NCBI GenBank assembly: GCA_020436025.1
Contig: JAGQYP010000025.1
Location: forward strand, 1-50,672
Direction of reading: 5' to 3'
Length of the DNA stretch: 50,672 nt
Source of the DNA: Crocinitomicaceae bacterium
GTDB lineage: Bacteria > Bacteroidota > Bacteroidia > Flavobacteriales_D > Crocinitomicaceae
The position numbers were made by a program, and so were the translations under genes. The notes under the pieces are model-generated. The model made no database searches. It had not been told where the DNA came from and was given only the letters and a program-made list of their open reading frames with translations. Position 1 is the stretch's first letter; the number at the start of each line of letters is the position of its first letter. Shown piece after piece: positions 7,994 to 17,133 of this stretch.

Positions 7994-9226
7994 TTATTTA
8001 TCCAGCGCCTCCAACCTCTTCAAAACAGGAGGGTGCGAATAATGCACAAATACGTAAACCGGGTGGGGATAAAGGTTGCTGAGATTATCCACTGACAACT
8101 TTTTCAATGCAGTTCCCAGAGCTTCTCCATCATAAGTTTCTTTTGCAAACGCGTCTGCTTCGTATTCATTTTTCCTGCTGATTACAGACGAAATGATTCC
8201 CATGATTTCTGAAATCGGACTGTAAAGCACTGAGAAAGCTACCAATCCTAAATAAAAAGTGTGGTTTTCAGCGCCAAGCGCATACGAGATTTTAGGTTCA
8301 GTAATGAAAAGATTCAATATGAATAAAGTCAATCCTGTTTGTAGAATACCTAAAAACAAACCGAGTAAAGTGTGTTTTTTCTTGTAGTGCCCCACTTCAT
8401 GAGCTAAAACTGCCACCAATTCTTCTGTGCTGTGTTTTTCGATTAGGGTGTCGTACAGAACAATGGTTTTTTTCGGACCAATTCCACTGAAAAAGGCGTT
8501 GGATTTGGTAGATCTCTTACTTCCATCGATAATGTAAATGTTCTTCAGACTGAATCCTACTTTCTTCGAATAATCTTCAATTGCTTGTCTCAATTCGCCA
8601 TCCTCCAAAGGCTTCAGTTTATTGAATAGGGGAAGGATGAGATCCACATAAAACATGTTCATGAAAAGCATGAAAATTGTAATCACTGCCCAAGCCAAAT
8701 ACCAGAAATGATCGGCATAATTCTCGAAAATGAAGATGATTGCCCATAAGATGCCTGCCCCAATGATTCCTCCAACCAAATAGCCTTTGATTTTATCCAT
8801 GACGAAGGTAGCCGGACTAGTTTTATTGAAACCGTATTTTTCCTCAATCACAAAAGTGCTGTAGACCGAAAAGGGCAAGCTAATCATGTCATTGACAATC
8901 ATCAAAACTCCAAAAAATATAAGCGAACCGATGAATGGACTGGAATAATAACTCAGAATGAAATCGCTAAACTGGCCTATCAATCCAGAAACAAAAACAA
9001 TCATGGTCAGCAAAAAAGAAATTGAACTTGACCAAGCATCTAATCGGCCGTGTTCTTGATGGTATTTTTGAGATTTCGTGTATTTCTCTTGGTCGTAATA
9101 GTCTTTCATGATATCCGGAATCTTATCCGACCAGTTTTTGTCGTTGATGTATTCCAGAACCCGATCTAAAACAAAATCAAATGCAAGTATTCCGATGATG
9201 ATGTAAAAATAGCCTTCTGTCGTCAT
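7994..9226 (-). CDS. M48 family metallopeptidase, Ste24/CAAX prenyl protease 1 type
   Basis: A 410-residue integral-membrane zinc protease. The zinc motif HEVGH is at residues 276-280 and the third ligand is Glu354 in RKNEYEADAF; both are intact. At least six hydrophobic stretches surround it, matching the Ste24 fold in which the active site faces a chamber in the membrane. Bacteria generally lack prenylated proteins, so the role is more likely membrane-protein quality control. Its ATG overlaps the stop codon of the vWA gene upstream (TAATG), implying translational coupling. Confidence 0.92.
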   Translation of the reverse strand: MTTEGYFYIIIGILAFDFVLDRVLEYINDKNWSDKIPDIMKDYYDQEKYTKSQKYHQEHGRLDAWSSSISFLLTMIVFVSGLIGQFSDFILSYYSSPFIGSLIFFGVLMIVNDMISLPFSVYSTFVIEEKYGFNKTSPATFVMDKIKGYLVGGIIGAGILWAIIFIFENYADHFWYLAWAVITIFMLFMNMFYVDLILPLFNKLKPLEDGELRQAIEDYSKKVGFSLKNIYIIDGSKRSTKSNAFFSGIGPKKTIVLYDTLIEKHSTEELVAVLAHEVGHYKKKHTLLGLFLGILQTGLTLFILNLFITEPKISYALGAENHTFYLGLVAFSVLYSPISEIMGIISSVISRKNEYEADAFAKETYDGEALGTALKKLSVDNLSNLYPHPVYVFVHYSHPPVLKRLEALDK

Positions 9227-11283
9227 TAGTATGTTCCCAGTCTTTTTCTAAGCCACCATTCGATTGCCAGACACAGGGCAATGATGACAAACAACCATTT
9301 GTAATCAATGATGTCTTTGTAATTTTTTTCCTGATAAACCACGCTTCCAATTTGTTTGTCTGTTTGAATCAAATCTGCCAAGGTGTTCATCTCATTTTTA
9401 CCTATAAACTGTCCTTCACTGTTTTTCGAGATTGTTTTTAGGATACCATGATCAGCCTGTAAATTGATGTATTCCAATAAAATCTCCTTAACCAAAAACT
9501 GTCCCGTTTTGGTGTAGGATTTTCCGTTTAGTTCAGTTTTAGCAGTATAGGTATAAAGTCCTTTTTTAAGTTTACCTAAGCTCAATTTATAGATGTCTTC
9601 ATAAGGCAACAGAGAGTAGTTGAACAATTCTCCAGCTTCATTTTTCAAAACAAAATCAACGGTTGAAGTATTGACAAGTTCAAAAGCATCATTGTACAAT
9701 TCTGCAGAAACCACTACGTCCTCATTTTCGTTGTAGATGGCTTTGGTTTTAATTCGGAAGTTGGATTTATCTTCTTTCACCGCCACATACTGTATGAATT
9801 TGTCAATCAGGTTGTCAAAATTCTCTGTGGTTTCGTTTTCATTGTAATCATTCAGTCTCCATTTCCAGATTCCATCGGCGTTGATTACGGCCTTTTTGAT
9901 TCCGTTGAGTTCGTTAAAGAAAACAAGAGGCTCATCCTTCACAATACTTCCTATTTTCTGATAGAGAAACACTGAATTGGCACCGTTGAATTTTACTTTG
10001 GCAAACCTTGAAAATACTGGTGGAGAACTTTTAAAAACCTTATTAAATCGATCGTCCAATTTAAAAGCCGAAAAACTCTGATTGATTGAAGGGGAAACCG
10101 CATCCGTATTCCAGTTTCCAGAATAGGTGAAGCCCAAATTCATCCGGTTGAGTTTGTTCAGGTCTGTTTGTCCACCCACCACAATCAAAAGAGGTTTTTT
10201 GGAATTATTGATTTCCTCTGGTACTCCAAATTTACTCGAAGGTAAATTGTGTAAAACAATCACGTCATAATCCTTAATTTTCCCTTTGAAATCAGCAATA
10301 TTGGATGAACTTACTTCCATGTCGGAGTTGTTCTCGACAGCAAATTTGATGGCACCCACGTCCGGGTGAGGAGCATTGGCAAGAATCAATACTTTTTGTC
10401 TGGAATCAATCACGTTGATGTAAAAAGTTCGACTATTATTGGTCGAGATTTCTTCGCCAGCAACCTCCGAAAGACTCACCGTATATTTATTGATACCCAC
10501 CTTTTCAGCATCTAAAAGAATCTTTTTGGTTTGGTTGAAACTTTCCGTTTCAATGTCAAGATCCTCTTTGTATACTTCTTTTTCGTCACGTAGAATTTGG
10601 AGTCGGGTTGACTGACCTTTAAGCCCTTCAGCATTGAGATCCAGTTCGAGTGGAAACTTGTTTTTCAAAAAGGCGATATCATTATGGAAAATGTTGATGA
10701 TTTTCAGATCCTTTATTGGAGTTGTATCTCCAAGTCCGACCGTAAAAATAGGCGTGTAGTTCAGCTTTTCTGAGGTGTAAACCGGATTCATTCCATCATT
10801 GAAAATCCCGTCTGTAGCAAGAATGATGGCTCCAATATTGGAATTGTAGTAGCGATCTTTAATCTCTTCAAAGAAATTGGAAATATTTGACTTCTTGTCT
10901 GTGAAATTCAGTTCCTCATTTTCTACTGTGTTATCTCCGATTTTCAGACTAACCACATCGTAATTTTGCTTGAGTTGATCCACTAAATTTTGCCAATCCG
11001 AAGTGATTTGATCAATTCTTGCAGAGTCTTTTAGGAAAACAGATTCAGAATTATCAAAACCAACGATGATGACCGGTTTCATCTCCACATCCTTTTTCGA
11101 TTCTAAGAAAATATCGAGAAGAAGCAAGATGATCAGAAATAAACTGATGCTTCGAAGTGCGATCAATCCCCATTTTTCCCTTCCAAAATTATGATCCTTT
11201 CGATAAAGAAACCAGGCCACCAGCAAAGCAAAGGCAGCAATGATCAAAAAAACAAATCCGGGGAAATCGTAATGTAACTTCAA
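9226..11283 (-). CDS. vWA-domain membrane protein
   Basis: A 685-residue protein with two N-terminal membrane helices (FVFLIIAAFALLVAWFLY and IALRSISLFLIILLLLDIF), a large extracytoplasmic part and a C-terminal helix (WLFVIIALCLAIEWWL). The first soluble domain is vWA-like: FDNSES is a DxSxS-type MIDAS motif and ILATDGIFNDG supplies the later aspartate. Beta-rich domains follow. It resembles large vWA proteins of the Bacteroidota aerotolerance (Bat) type; function unknown. The start is a TTG; no ATG occurs before residue 90, and the first helix requires a start here. A TAAATTTG sequence covers this TTG. Coupled to the downstream Ste24-type protease by a 1-bp overlap. Confidence 0.85.
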   Translation of the reverse strand: MKLHYDFPGFVFLIIAAFALLVAWFLYRKDHNFGREKWGLIALRSISLFLIILLLLDIFLESKKDVEMKPVIIVGFDNSESVFLKDSARIDQITSDWQNLVDQLKQNYDVVSLKIGDNTVENEELNFTDKKSNISNFFEEIKDRYYNSNIGAIILATDGIFNDGMNPVYTSEKLNYTPIFTVGLGDTTPIKDLKIINIFHNDIAFLKNKFPLELDLNAEGLKGQSTRLQILRDEKEVYKEDLDIETESFNQTKKILLDAEKVGINKYTVSLSEVAGEEISTNNSRTFYINVIDSRQKVLILANAPHPDVGAIKFAVENNSDMEVSSSNIADFKGKIKDYDVIVLHNLPSSKFGVPEEINNSKKPLLIVVGGQTDLNKLNRMNLGFTYSGNWNTDAVSPSINQSFSAFKLDDRFNKVFKSSPPVFSRFAKVKFNGANSVFLYQKIGSIVKDEPLVFFNELNGIKKAVINADGIWKWRLNDYNENETTENFDNLIDKFIQYVAVKEDKSNFRIKTKAIYNENEDVVVSAELYNDAFELVNTSTVDFVLKNEAGELFNYSLLPYEDIYKLSLGKLKKGLYTYTAKTELNGKSYTKTGQFLVKEILLEYINLQADHGILKTISKNSEGQFIGKNEMNTLADLIQTDKQIGSVVYQEKNYKDIIDYKWLFVIIALCLAIEWWLRKRLGTY

Positions 11284-11371
11284 ATTTATTCGCCAATTAT
11301 ATTTTTGTTAAAATCGGTATTCCATTTAGGGATAATCCGTACATTTCAACGAATCAAAAATAAAAACAAGT

Positions 11372-11965
11372 ATGAAAATATGGGCTTTTTTATTGATAAT
11401 TATTGTTAATGGCGGTCTACTGGCTCAAACCATAGAAGAAAAAGCCAATACAGCCAAAAATGCCAATTACTTAACTGAAAAAGAGCAAAAAGTGGTTTTC
11501 TATCATAATATTGCTCGACTAGACGGAGAATATTTCATTAAGAATTATTTGGAGCCTTTCATGGCTAAAACAACTGAATACAGCAAGAATGCAGATTACA
11601 GTACGCTCGTTCGAGAATTAAAAAAGATAAAAGATTTACCTGTCTTGGAACCAGCACAAGATTTGACTACTATGGCCAAAGAACACGCCAGAACTTCCGG
11701 TAAAACAGGTCATGTGGGGCATCGAGGATACAATCAGCGATCAGACAAATATTGCAAAGATTACAGCCATTACTCAGAAAATTGTGACTATGGTGTGGAT
11801 GATCCACTGGAAGTCGTAATCGATCTATTGATTGATGAAGGGGTATCAAGTAAAGGTCACCGAAAAAATATACTAGACCCAAAAGTAAATACTATCGGAG
11901 TAGGGTACGCACCTCACAAAACGTACGATGTGAATGTAGTTTGCGAATTCGGGAAGAAAAAGTGA
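11372..11965 (+). CDS. CAP (SCP/PR1) domain protein, secreted
   Basis: A 197-residue protein with a signal peptide (MKIWAFLLIIIVNGGLLAQ). The CAP domain covers roughly residues 40-195: the first signature AKEHARTSGKTGHVGHRG, then DYSHYSENCDYG, EVVIDLLIDEG and GHRKNILDPKVNTIGVGY. The histidines and acidic residue that line the CAP cavity are present. Bacterial CAP proteins are secreted and mostly of unknown activity. It is divergent from the vWA gene, and an array of short repeats follows its stop codon. Confidence 0.9.
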   Translation: MKIWAFLLIIIVNGGLLAQTIEEKANTAKNANYLTEKEQKVVFYHNIARLDGEYFIKNYLEPFMAKTTEYSKNADYSTLVRELKKIKDLPVLEPAQDLTTMAKEHARTSGKTGHVGHRGYNQRSDKYCKDYSHYSENCDYGVDDPLEVVIDLLIDEGVSSKGHRKNILDPKVNTIGVGYAPHKTYDVNVVCEFGKKK

Positions 11966-11971
11966 TTTTGT

Positions 11972-12112
11972 AATTCAAAATTCAAAGTGAAAAGTTCTTG
12001 GTTCTAAGTTCTAGGTTCTAAGTTTCTTGAACTCATAACTCTTGCTCTTGCTCTTGCTCTTGCTCTTGCTCATTACTCTTGCTCACATTTTGCACTTTTC
12101 ACTTTTAATTCC
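11972..12112. repeat. Heptamer array with an embedded hexamer run
   Basis: From 11972 the sequence reads in 7-nt steps (ATTCAAA twice, GTGAAAA, GTTCTTG, GTTCTAA, GTTCTAG, GTTCTAA, GTTTCTT), then five copies of CTTGCT (12041-12070), then again 7-nt steps (ATTTTGC, ACTTTTC, ACTTTTA, ATTCCTT). It fills the gap between the CAP gene and the 3' end of the glycosyltransferase gene. Confidence 0.75.
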
Positions 12113-13525
12113 TTACTTTTTTCCCATCAAACTATAGCGCTGCAGATCTAAGGGCATTAATTCATAACCTTCTGGGATGGGTTCGTTTTTTCCTTTCAGA
12201 ATATAGGTGAGCGAATCATTATTTAAATCAAAGCTGATTTGTTGGAATCTTTGGAAATGAGCAATTGTATTCCAGTCTTCTTTCATGCTTGGAGAGATGC
12301 TTAAAATAGCTCCTTTTTGTACTTCTTTGGCAACAATCGCCATATCGTGATGGAGTTCGTGGTCGCGTTCTATGGTTCCCGCTTTTATTATCGTAAAGAC
12401 TAAAGCGAAAGAAATCATGGCTAATCCCAGGAATTGAAAGATTCTCGAAGGAACAGATCCAAAAGCAAGTCGTTTCATCAAGTCAGACATTTCAGGAGCG
12501 ATCAAGGCCGACAAAGAAATGGCCATAAATGGAATTCCAGGAACAATATAGAATTGGGAAAGTTTCGGACTGATGAACAAGGGGAGGATAGCCGAGCATC
12601 CAATCAGAAAGAAAAATAGCGCATGTTTAGAGAATTGTTTCATTTTTGGGCGAATGGAACGAATTCGAATTAAAGTGAAAACCAATGAGAAAATGGTCAT
12701 TGGAAGTAATTCCAGAATGATGTCTTTCAAGAAATTCAGTCGAGACCCAACTCTTTGTTCGCCTTTGATGCTGGATAAAACCTGGGCATTTAAATAGTCA
12801 TGCAGGAAAGTATAACTCTCTGGAAAAATCAAAAACAGCAAACCAATGAAAACGGCAAAAGAAACCAATACAATAAGTGTTTGAGTTACTGCTTTGCTAA
12901 ATGATATGTTTTTGTGAAATACAATAAAATACAAAGGGATGAAAGCAAGAGGAAATAAGCCCACCGGACCTTTGGTTAAGAACGATAAAAGCAGAAACAA
13001 TCCCGCCCAAAGAAGATGAAGAGGTTTTTTATCTTTAACGGCAATCAAACTAAAATAGGCCGAAAGAAGCGTCATGGCACTTAGTGTACCTTCCAGCATA
13101 TTGTTATTGAATACCCAAAAAACCTTCGAAGTAAAAATCCAAAGGAAGAGCGGCAACCACCATAAATCTTGTATTTCTTTTGAGTCGAAAAGTTTTTTCC
13201 AAATTCTGACAATGGCGTAAGCACAAATTAGCGCCATGACCAAACTGTAAACTTTTTCAGCAAAAAATGCGCCTCCAAAAAGTTGAAGGAACAAGGATTG
13301 CAACCATAAGGCAAATGTAGGATGCTCATGAAAGTGTAGCCAGATTGTTTTAGAAAAAGAGGGATCCCAAACTGAACCCTGACCTGAAGCAAGATTATTG
13401 GAAACAGATGAATAAATTAATCCGTCAAAGAACATGCCTTGCTGGAATACTTTTGGTAAAAGCAGGATCAAAAACAATCCTAAAACCATCAATTCAGGTC
13501 CTTTAAATCTCAATTTTTGAATCAT
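12113..13525 (-). CDS. Glycosyltransferase family 39-like (ArnT/PMT-like) membrane protein
   Basis: A 470-residue polytopic protein with 10-12 hydrophobic segments. The N-terminal part matches the GT-C fold: an early loop FFDGLIYSSVSNNLASGQG with the acidic FD pair, then WLHFHEHPTFALWLQSLF, the usual HPP-like signature of GT39 enzymes. Such enzymes transfer sugar from a polyprenyl-phosphate donor on the periplasmic face; acceptor and donor are not evident here. The short C-terminal soluble domain is ordinary. The gene stands alone, with a repeat array at its 3' end. Confidence 0.85.
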   Translation of the reverse strand: MIQKLRFKGPELMVLGLFLILLLPKVFQQGMFFDGLIYSSVSNNLASGQGSVWDPSFSKTIWLHFHEHPTFALWLQSLFLQLFGGAFFAEKVYSLVMALICAYAIVRIWKKLFDSKEIQDLWWLPLFLWIFTSKVFWVFNNNMLEGTLSAMTLLSAYFSLIAVKDKKPLHLLWAGLFLLLSFLTKGPVGLFPLAFIPLYFIVFHKNISFSKAVTQTLIVLVSFAVFIGLLFLIFPESYTFLHDYLNAQVLSSIKGEQRVGSRLNFLKDIILELLPMTIFSLVFTLIRIRSIRPKMKQFSKHALFFFLIGCSAILPLFISPKLSQFYIVPGIPFMAISLSALIAPEMSDLMKRLAFGSVPSRIFQFLGLAMISFALVFTIIKAGTIERDHELHHDMAIVAKEVQKGAILSISPSMKEDWNTIAHFQRFQQISFDLNNDSLTYILKGKNEPIPEGYELMPLDLQRYSLMGKK

Positions 13526-13529
13526 ACTC

Positions 13530-13537
13530 CAAAAATA
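13530..13537 (-). promoter_or_regulatory. Candidate -7 box for the GT39-like gene
   Basis: The minus strand reads TATTTTTG, a TAnnTTTG match, only 4 nt before the ATG at 13525. The same TTTG-N4-ATG arrangement occurs before ccmB, which would give a leaderless or nearly leaderless mRNA. Confidence 0.35.
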
Positions 13538-13662
13538 GAAAGAAATTTTCGCACTTTTTTAAAGACTTTGAAAACTATCTAAAAGTGCTATGAATAAAGA
13601 GTTTAAATGAGATTCGAAAGGTCGTCTCAGAAAAAATATTTAAAAAAATATACTACTTTGTA

Positions 13663-13694
13663 TTGCATAGTACCATATTTTGTATATATCTTTG
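13663..13694 (+). promoter_or_regulatory. Promoter of the padR-pspC operon
   Basis: TTG at 13663-13665, a 21-nt spacer and TATCTTTG at 13687-13694 form the best complete Bacteroidota promoter in the window, 20 nt before the padR ATG. ATAGTA (near 13668) and TACTAT (near 13705) form an inverted pair around the -7 box and could be an autoregulatory operator; the operator idea is inference. Confidence 0.7.
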
Positions 13695-13714
13695 TAAAAG
13701 AAAATACTATATAA

Positions 13715-14053
13715 ATGAAAATTGAGAATACAAAGCAACAAATGCGGAAGGGGATACTGGAGTATTGCATTCTCACGATCTTATCACATAATGAAGCTTA
13801 TCCATCAGAGATTATTTCTGAATTGAAGGCTTCCAAAATGATCGTTGTAGAAGGGACACTTTATCCACTTTTGACAAGGTTAAAAAATGCTGGTTTACTC
13901 ACTTATAGATGGGAAGAATCAGTGTCTGGACCTCCAAGGAAATATTACACCTTAACCGAAGAAGGAGAGTCCTTTTTAGCTGATTTGGACACGACCTGGG
14001 AAGAATTGGCAACAGCGGTAGAAACAACTAGAAGAAAAAGATTAAACAAGTAA
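13715..14053 (+). CDS. PadR family transcriptional regulator
   Basis: A 112-residue DNA-binding protein made of one PadR winged-helix domain: RKGILEYCILTIL (helix 1), EAYPSEIISEL (helix 2), VVEGTLYPLLTRLKNAGLL (recognition helix), the wing SGPPRKYYTLTEEG, and a C-terminal dimerisation helix. It belongs to the short PadR type without a large ligand domain. It lies 3 bp before the PspC-domain gene and probably represses its own operon. PadR plus PspC membrane protein is a common Bacteroidota pair. Confidence 0.95.
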   Translation: MKIENTKQQMRKGILEYCILTILSHNEAYPSEIISELKASKMIVVEGTLYPLLTRLKNAGLLTYRWEESVSGPPRKYYTLTEEGESFLADLDTTWEELATAVETTRRKRLNK

Positions 14054-14056
14054 AAA

Positions 14057-15598
14057 ATGAAAAAGACAGTTTCAGTAAATATTAGTGGATTCATTTTCAA
14101 TATTGAGGAAGAGGCCTATGAGGTCATGCTCAATTATTTGAATACATTAAAAGAACACCTGAAAAAGACAGAGGGTGGAGATGAGATTTATGCTGATATC
14201 GAAGCTCGTATTGCAGAATTGTTTCAGGAGAGATTGAATGAGAACAAACAGGTGATAAATGATGCAGATACTTCCGAAGTAATTGCCATTATTGGAAAAC
14301 CCGAAGAATATCTATTCGATGAAGACTTGGATTCAGAAAATGATTCGGAGCCTAATGTGGAAACCGATGAATTTGAATACGAAGGGGAAAGAAGAGTGTT
14401 TCGAGATACGGATAATGCCGTTATAGGAGGTGTTTGTTCGGGAATTGCTCGATATTTCGACCTAGATCCGATTATTATCCGCTTGGCTTTTGCTTTGTTG
14501 TTCTTCGGATTTGGAACAGGAGTATTGCTCTATATCATTTTATGGATCATCATTCCTGAGCCTAAAAATAATGCTGACAGACTCAGAATGCATGGGAAGC
14601 CTATCAACATGGAAAATTTAAAGGAACAATTCCATAAGGTGAAAGGCAATCCCAAAAGAAAGAAAAACGCACATAAAACAGCTGAGTTTGCCCGAGAAGT
14701 AGGCGGAAATTTCTTTGGAGTTTTTGGGAAAGTTCTTGGTTTTGGAATGATCTTTTTTGCTCTATTCTTCACAGTGGTTCTTTTAAGTCTGGCTTTTGGG
14801 AATTTCGGGATTTTCACGGATGAAGATGGTTATAATTCGGTAACGATCATGGAGTTTTCCAATCTCGCTTTTCAGTCGTCCTGGATGACTTTTTTCGCCT
14901 GGATGGGAATTGTATTTGTTTCCTTGGCTCCAATAATTGGAATGCTGATCTGGGGAGTGCAATTGATTACCAATGCCAAAAATAAATATGCCAAAGCCAC
15001 CAACTGGAGTTTGAGTATTGTTTTCTCTGTGGGTTGGATTATTTTGATTCTGGTTGGGATTTACACGGCAAGAGAATTTTCTGATGAAGCCGAATTTGAA
15101 GAAGGGTTGTACAATATTTCAAATACTGAGGAAATCTACATTGATGTGAAAGAGGATGAATTTTTCTCAAGTCATATCGATTACGAAGACTTTGAAGTGA
15201 TGGAACTGATTCAGGTACATGAAGAATACGTGTTGGTAGGTTATCCATCTCTTTCGATTCAGCAATCTCCCGATACAAATTACCATGTAATTACGGTTTA
15301 CTCTTCTCGAGGAATCACTAATAAAAGTGCAATCCGAAAAGCAGAGAACATTGTATACGATATCGATAAAAAAGGGAATCACATTTATTTTTCACCTTAC
15401 TACAAGTTTCCGAAGGAGGATAAATTCCGTGGACAAACAGTAGAAGTAATTGTTCAAGTTCCAGCCGGGAAGAAGATCACTTTCGGCCCCAATTCATCTC
15501 GTATTTTGAATCGACTGGATGATGACAGAGACTTGGACTATGACCGAGTGAATAAAACATATGAAATGAGAGGAAAAAGACTGATTCTGGCCGATTAG
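14057..15598 (+). CDS. PspC-domain membrane protein, envelope-stress type
   Basis: A 513-residue protein. Residues 1-110 are soluble and acidic, with a segment (SGFIFNIEEEAYEVMLNYL) typical of PadR-linked PspC proteins. The PspC domain (about 125-170) reads GGVCSGIARYFDLDPIIIRLAF followed by a membrane helix. Two or three further helices lie between about 220 and 345. The C-terminal 150 residues are beta-rich and resemble adhesin-like DUF2807 repeats. PspC proteins sense envelope stress elsewhere; here the role is inferred from the domain and from the regulator 3 bp upstream. A strong terminator follows. Confidence 0.9.
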   Translation: MKKTVSVNISGFIFNIEEEAYEVMLNYLNTLKEHLKKTEGGDEIYADIEARIAELFQERLNENKQVINDADTSEVIAIIGKPEEYLFDEDLDSENDSEPNVETDEFEYEGERRVFRDTDNAVIGGVCSGIARYFDLDPIIIRLAFALLFFGFGTGVLLYIILWIIIPEPKNNADRLRMHGKPINMENLKEQFHKVKGNPKRKKNAHKTAEFAREVGGNFFGVFGKVLGFGMIFFALFFTVVLLSLAFGNFGIFTDEDGYNSVTIMEFSNLAFQSSWMTFFAWMGIVFVSLAPIIGMLIWGVQLITNAKNKYAKATNWSLSIVFSVGWIILILVGIYTAREFSDEAEFEEGLYNISNTEEIYIDVKEDEFFSSHIDYEDFEVMELIQVHEEYVLVGYPSLSIQQSPDTNYHVITVYSSRGITNKSAIRKAENIVYDIDKKGNHIYFSPYYKFPKEDKFRGQTVEVIVQVPAGKKITFGPNSSRILNRLDDDRDLDYDRVNKTYEMRGKRLILAD

Positions 15599-15633
15599 GC
15601 ACATCTTTAAAGCAACAAGTAATACAGAATCCC

Positions 15634-15665
15634 ACCCCGTTTGAGTTCTTCGAGCGGGGTTTTTT
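15634..15665 (+). terminator. Rho-independent terminator of the padR-pspC operon
   Basis: CCCCG (15635-15639) pairs with CGGGG (15655-15659), and the stem can extend inward by five pairs including G-U pairs. Six T residues follow at once. It lies 36 bp after the PspC gene stop. Confidence 0.9.
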
Positions 15666-15690
15666 CAATTAAAAAATAGTACTTTGCGTT

Positions 15691-16320
15691 ATGGATTGGA
15701 TTCAATATTTAATATATGGACATGCCGGATTTGGAGGCTTGGCTTTGTTATGCGGACTCATTTCCATCAGTGTAAAAAAAGGTGGGCCCGTTCACAGAAA
15801 AGCAGGTAAGGTCTTCTTTTATTCGATGCTCATCTCAGCACTGTTGGCTTTAATTGTTTCTTTACTTCCAGAACATGAAAGTCCATTTCTGTTCAGTGTA
15901 GGGGTTTTTTCCTCCTATTTCCTTTTGAGCGGTTATCGAAGTTTGAAATTTAAAAACCCAAATATCCATCTAAGTTTAGATCGATTACTGGCCTGGATCA
16001 TTTTTTTCACAGGTTTTGGAATGATTACTTATCCCATCTATGTGAGTAATTCCATCAATATCGTTCTTACAGTTTTCGGTGTTGCCAGTATTATCTTCGG
16101 TTTTCAGGATTTGAGATTGTTTCGAAACAGAGAAAAACTTAAAAAATCCTGGCTCAAATCTCATTTAGGAAAGATGATGGGCGCTTACATATCTGCGGTA
16201 ACTGCTTTTGTTGTCGTAAACCAATTACTCCCAGGTGTTTGGGCATGGTTTGGTCCTAGTATTCCGGGAACTTTTTATATCGTTTATTGGATGAGAAAAG
16301 TGGGAGGGAGGTATCATTAA
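15691..16320 (+). CDS. Small multi-pass membrane protein, DUF2306-like
   Basis: A 209-residue protein with six or seven hydrophobic helices. The first two, around YGHAGFGGLALLCGLISISV, are followed by KKGGPVHRKAGKVFFYSM, a G-H-x3-G pattern seen in the DUF2306 (YozB-like) family; conserved histidines at residues 11 and about 34 face one another across helix pairs. No function is known. TTTGCGTT stands immediately before the ATG, close to the TTTG-N4-ATG pattern seen elsewhere here. The stop codon is followed directly by a heptamer array. Confidence 0.8.
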   Translation: MDWIQYLIYGHAGFGGLALLCGLISISVKKGGPVHRKAGKVFFYSMLISALLALIVSLLPEHESPFLFSVGVFSSYFLLSGYRSLKFKNPNIHLSLDRLLAWIIFFTGFGMITYPIYVSNSINIVLTVFGVASIIFGFQDLRLFRNREKLKKSWLKSHLGKMMGAYISAVTAFVVVNQLLPGVWAWFGPSIPGTFYIVYWMRKVGGRYH

Positions 16321-16321
16321 T

Positions 16322-16356
16322 AATTAACAATTAAAAATTAAAAATGAAAAATTGGT
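16322..16356. repeat. Short heptamer array (5 units)
   Basis: AATTAAC, AATTAAA, AATTAAA, AATGAAA, AATTGGT in register, starting one base after the stop codon at 16318-16320. Confidence 0.75.
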
Positions 16357-16427
16357 TGAGTGTTTAATTGATTCATCCTAATTCCATCATTTTACACTAG
16401 CAAGTCTAAAAATCTAATTGTCTGCAA

Positions 16428-17096
16428 ATGCTCGAGATACTATTTGAGAATGAAGATTTGATTGCCATTAACAAGCCTCATGGTTTACTTGTGCATTGGA
16501 CTAAATTAGATAAGCATGCGACTGAGTTTGCTTTGCAGCTTTTAAGAGATCAAATAGGTCAGGAAGTACATCCTTGCCATCGCTTGGATCGCAAGACTTC
16601 GGGTGTTTTGCTTTTTGCTAAATCCAGAGATGCTTTGGTAGAAGTTAGGAATGAATTTGAAGCCAATCGGGTACAGAAAGTCTATCATGCCATTGTTCGT
16701 GGTCACACTCCCGACACACTGTTTATTGACTATCCTCTGACCGAAGAAGAAAAGACACAGGAGGCACAAACTGAACTCAAGACTTTGGAACGATTCGAAA
16801 TCAATTTACCTTTTGGAGGTTTTCCAACTTCGCGTTATTCTTTGGTAGAATTAAAGCCTCAAACAGGACGTTTTCATCAACTAAGAAAACACATGAAGCA
16901 TATTTTTCATCCTATTCTTGGGGATCGACCTCATGGTTGCAACAAGCAAAATAAACTTTGGAAGGAGCAATATGAAATGACCACCATGATGCTATGTGCT
17001 AGGGAGTTGCAATTTAAATATAAAGAAGAGCAAATACGGATTTCAGCTAATTATTCTCAGGAGTTGAAAAGAACTTTAAACATGTTGATTCATTAG
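16428..17096 (+). CDS. truC: tRNA pseudouridine synthase, TruC type (RluA family)
   Basis: Converts uridine to pseudouridine; TruC acts on U65 in some tRNAs. The 222-residue protein aligns by eye with E. coli TruC along almost its whole length: MLEILFENEDLIAINKPHG, then the catalytic motif HRLDRKTSGVLLF (aspartate in RLDR), KVYHAIVRG, FPTSRYSLVELKPQTGR and HQLRKHMKHIFHPILGD. No N-terminal S4 domain is present, as expected for TruC. The E. coli protein is longer at the C-terminus. It is transcribed alone, 107 bp after the preceding gene. Confidence 0.9.
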   Translation: MLEILFENEDLIAINKPHGLLVHWTKLDKHATEFALQLLRDQIGQEVHPCHRLDRKTSGVLLFAKSRDALVEVRNEFEANRVQKVYHAIVRGHTPDTLFIDYPLTEEEKTQEAQTELKTLERFEINLPFGGFPTSRYSLVELKPQTGRFHQLRKHMKHIFHPILGDRPHGCNKQNKLWKEQYEMTTMMLCARELQFKYKEEQIRISANYSQELKRTLNMLIH

Positions 17097-17133
17097 TTCT
17101 ATAAATGTAAAAATCTCTGTTGAAAACAACTGT

